A stretch of 64,000 nt of DNA from Gloeocapsopsis dulcis (GTDB lineage Bacteria > Cyanobacteriota > Cyanobacteriia > Cyanobacteriales > Chroococcidiopsidaceae). Shown here in pieces: positions 62,257 through 64,000 of the stretch. Position 1 is the first letter of the stretch, and every line of letters begins with the position of its first letter. Where the stretch lies: the NCBI RefSeq assembly GCF_032163395.1, contig NZ_CP119968.1:4676001-4740000 (forward strand). The letters are read 5' to 3'. The position numbers were made by a program, and so were the translations under genes. The notes below the pieces were generated by a model. That model saw only the letters and a list, made by a program, of their open reading frames with translations. It was not told the DNA's origin and searched no databases.

Positions 62257-62784
62257 TTATTTTGAATAATTGACTTTAGCCTGGACTTGGTACTGAACAG
62301 CAATAAACTTTTGCACAATATTTAACTCTAAATACTTGCGTTTAACATGATAGGGTAAATGCTTAAAATCTTTAATAACTTTTCTGCAATTTATACTTCC
62401 ACAACCGCACTGCAGGCTCCAGTAATCCTCATCCATAGTTGTAGAATAGTCAAAATATATCTCTTCACCTACTTTGATATTTCTCAACGCCACTAATTGA
62501 ATATCATTTTTAATACCGGCATTAGGATCGCAAGAATGATTGACAAAACGACCAGGAGGTTCTAAGTTTACATAAATACTTTTACCAATTTGTAAAGCAT
62601 CACCTTCATATGGTGGCGCTTTTAGAACTGCTTGGTCAAAATCAATAATATCACCAGTAAATACTAAAATATTTTCTCCTAGTCTAATATTTTTTTTGGC
62701 AAACAAGCCCTGACCAAATTTACTGTTAGCTATATAGAATTTTTCAGTAGTTAACAAGTAATAAATCTCAGATGCTGCTAACAT
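62257..62784 (-). CDS. SET-domain protein, putative protein-lysine methyltransferase
   Basis: A 175-residue cytoplasmic protein made almost wholly of a SET domain. It has the start YIANSKFGQGLFAKKNIRLGENILVFTG, the AdoMet-binding NHSCDPN in GRFVNHSCDPNAGI, the catalytic-tyrosine motif GEEIYFDYS, and a post-SET zinc-type cluster CGCGSINCR. All the residues needed for methyl transfer in SET enzymes are in place. In bacteria such proteins methylate ribosomal, photosynthetic or stress proteins or have unknown targets; I cannot assign one. It lies beside galE on the same strand with ~140 bp between. Start ATG 62784 is the natural one. Confidence 0.88.
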   Translation of the reverse strand: MLAASEIYYLLTTEKFYIANSKFGQGLFAKKNIRLGENILVFTGDIIDFDQAVLKAPPYEGDALQIGKSIYVNLEPPGRFVNHSCDPNAGIKNDIQLVALRNIKVGEEIYFDYSTTMDEDYWSLQCGCGSINCRKVIKDFKHLPYHVKRKYLELNIVQKFIAVQYQVQAKVNYSK

Positions 62785-63456
62785 TTTTCCTCCATAAACA
62801 CTTTAATTTAAGCGTGTATCTTAACTTAGCAAAAAACTCTCTAGTTGTCTTGCGAGGCACTTTGTTTGCAAATTTTGTAGTTGTCAACGTTCTTCTTTGT
62901 TACGATTGTTCACTAACTAAAAAGCGTAAGTATAAATATTTTTACACTAAAAAAAGTTGGAAAGAACTGCACTTCAGCTTTAGCTAGGATGCTTTACAAA
63001 GTATTTTTGCTAAACAAGCTTAATTTAACGCTAACTTTACTGAAATGCTATGGTAGTTTTACTGATAGAGGTGAACTCAGTGTAAGCTCTGTTCAGTGTT
63101 TTTACCGTTGATTAATAAATATTTGTCTAATTTGCTGGGCAGAGTAATAATGTATAGGTGTTCGTACTTACTGCTTACATATAAGCTTGGGCAAACTATA
63201 GAGTAATGTTAATATCTAAATACTATCAAACATTCTTAGGCAAACAACTATAACAAACCATGTAGCGAAAGAAACAATCGTAATTCTAGGGGAATATGAT
63301 TAAGCTCAAATGCAAGCTCTAGAGAATTGTGGTGCATGTACGGTAGTAAAGATAAAGGTTTGATGGTTCTTTAAGTATTAGAAGTTTCAAACTACTTATA
63401 TTAAAAAACGAGGATATGTTTTACCAGCGTTTGATTTAACCCCTGAGATTGCACAC
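62785..63456. other. Intergenic region before the CHASE4 sensor gene
   Basis: About 670 bp, A/T-rich. A plus-strand frame (62772-62987) encodes low-complexity hydrophobic/basic sequence without a family match or ribosome site and is not called. The region must hold upstream signals of both the SET gene and the sensor gene. I see no clear structure. Confidence 0.4.
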
Positions 63457-64000
63457 ATGACACTGCGAAAGAAAACACTGTTACTAATCGGTCTCACTCT
63501 TATCAGTCTAATTGGGGTTATATACGCTACCTCATCAACTATTTTATTACGTAGTTTTTCAAAATTAGAGCAAGAAGATAGTCGTTACAATGTTAAAAGG
63601 GTTCATGATGCATTGTCTGATGAAGTTGATAAACTGAGTTTGACAACACGCGATTGGGCTGAATGGGACGAAACTTATTCGTTCGTGGAAAGTTCTAATC
63701 AGGAATACATCAATTCACATCTCAGTAATATCAGCATCAATCGATTAAAGCTAAATTTGATGCTTTACGTTCACGCTTCTGGAAAGATTGTTTTTGATAA
63801 AGGCTATGATTTAGAACGCGGACAAGAGCTTCCTATTTTACGCAACTTTCAAAAACATCTTACGGCTAAAACAATCTTACAGCACTCAAGTATAAAAAGC
63901 TCTATATCAGGTCTGGTAATGCTACCAGAAGGTCCAATGATGATTGCCTCAAGACCAATTCTCAATAGCGAGAGTCGCGGTCCAATTCGAGGAACCTTGA
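63457..64000 (+). CDS. CHASE4-domain sensor, 3' end outside the window
   Basis: Open from ATG 63457 through the window end (181 full codons). N-terminal membrane span MTLRKKTLLLIGLTLISLIGVIYATS, then a periplasmic or extracytoplasmic domain with the CHASE4 hallmarks DKLSLTTRDWAEWDETYSF and LKLNLMLYVHASGKIVFDKGYDLERGQ. The downstream kinase, GGDEF or HAMP part is cut off, so the output is not known; CHASE4 sensors are usually histidine kinases or diguanylate cyclases. It is the last gene of the window and probably monocistronic. Confidence 0.85.
   Translation, partial: MTLRKKTLLLIGLTLISLIGVIYATSSTILLRSFSKLEQEDSRYNVKRVHDALSDEVDKLSLTTRDWAEWDETYSFVESSNQEYINSHLSNISINRLKLNLMLYVHASGKIVFDKGYDLERGQELPILRNFQKHLTAKTILQHSSIKSSISGLVMLPEGPMMIASRPILNSESRGPIRGTL

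Noticed and set aside
62772-62987. 71-codon plus-strand frame upstream of the sensor gene
   Set aside because: Low-complexity basic/aromatic sequence from an A/T-rich spacer with no family match.

Overview
The window reads as chromosome of a cyanobacterium. Evidence: many HIP1 octamers (GCGATCGC) inside genes; a zam gene (RNase II-like pseudo-nuclease known only from cyanobacteria); a Tic20 protein; a CSP41-like epimerase; an rpsB product with an acidic C-terminal tail; an AMIN domain fused to a TonB-dependent receptor; and heptameric tandem repeats between genes. The moderate GC content, dispersed repeats and decaying duplicates suggest a large, repeat-rich genome. I cannot name the genus safely. 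Both edges cut genes: accD on the left, a CHASE4-domain sensor on the right.

Layout. 0-31 kb is mostly housekeeping: accD, glgB, an ftsI pair, a YyaL-like thioredoxin protein, clpP, zam-ubiX, a STAND NTPase, aroK-argB, recG, tsf-rpsB with a structured leader, argG, a DedA protein, a STAS protein and a lone TnpB. 31-44 kb has rpsF, a FAH-family hydrolase, Tic20, glyA, a WecA-like transferase, cinA, an IS200/IS605-type right end with no transposase, aroQ, a degenerate ADP-ribosylglycohydrolase, a sugar ABC permease, 5-formyl-THF cyclo-ligase and the GDP-fucose genes fcl and gmd. 44-56 kb is an iron/siderophore island: AMIN-TonB receptor, FecB-like binding protein, two broken DUF1636 copies, a pair of exporter-fold ABC half-transporters and an AraC-type regulator. 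It is riddled with Rpn/PD-(D/E)XK genes and their fragments. 56-62 kb is a polysaccharide region (two sugar transferases, a GT4 glycosyltransferase, galE) with pgsA and a CSP41-like gene between. It ends with a SET-domain gene and the cut sensor gene.

Working together. The 46-56 kb genes make a coherent siderophore module: outer-membrane receptor, periplasmic binding protein, a heterodimeric ABC transporter with one canonical and one degenerate ATP site, and a regulator. An exact tandem 21-bp repeat and a separate inverted repeat upstream of the receptor gene are the best candidate operators. Two sharply bounded AraC-tail fragments and a partial Rpn copy show that this locus has been duplicated and deleted.

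I found no CRISPR array, no tRNA or rRNA gene and no clear new multi-gene system. The signals most worth testing are an orphan omega-RNA-like right end near 37.7-38.1 kb, the rpsB leader with competing pairings, a structured RNA candidate near 4.0 kb, the tandem operator near 45.8 kb, and the frameshifted DUF1636 gene. All family assignments come from reading the sequence; no database search was run.
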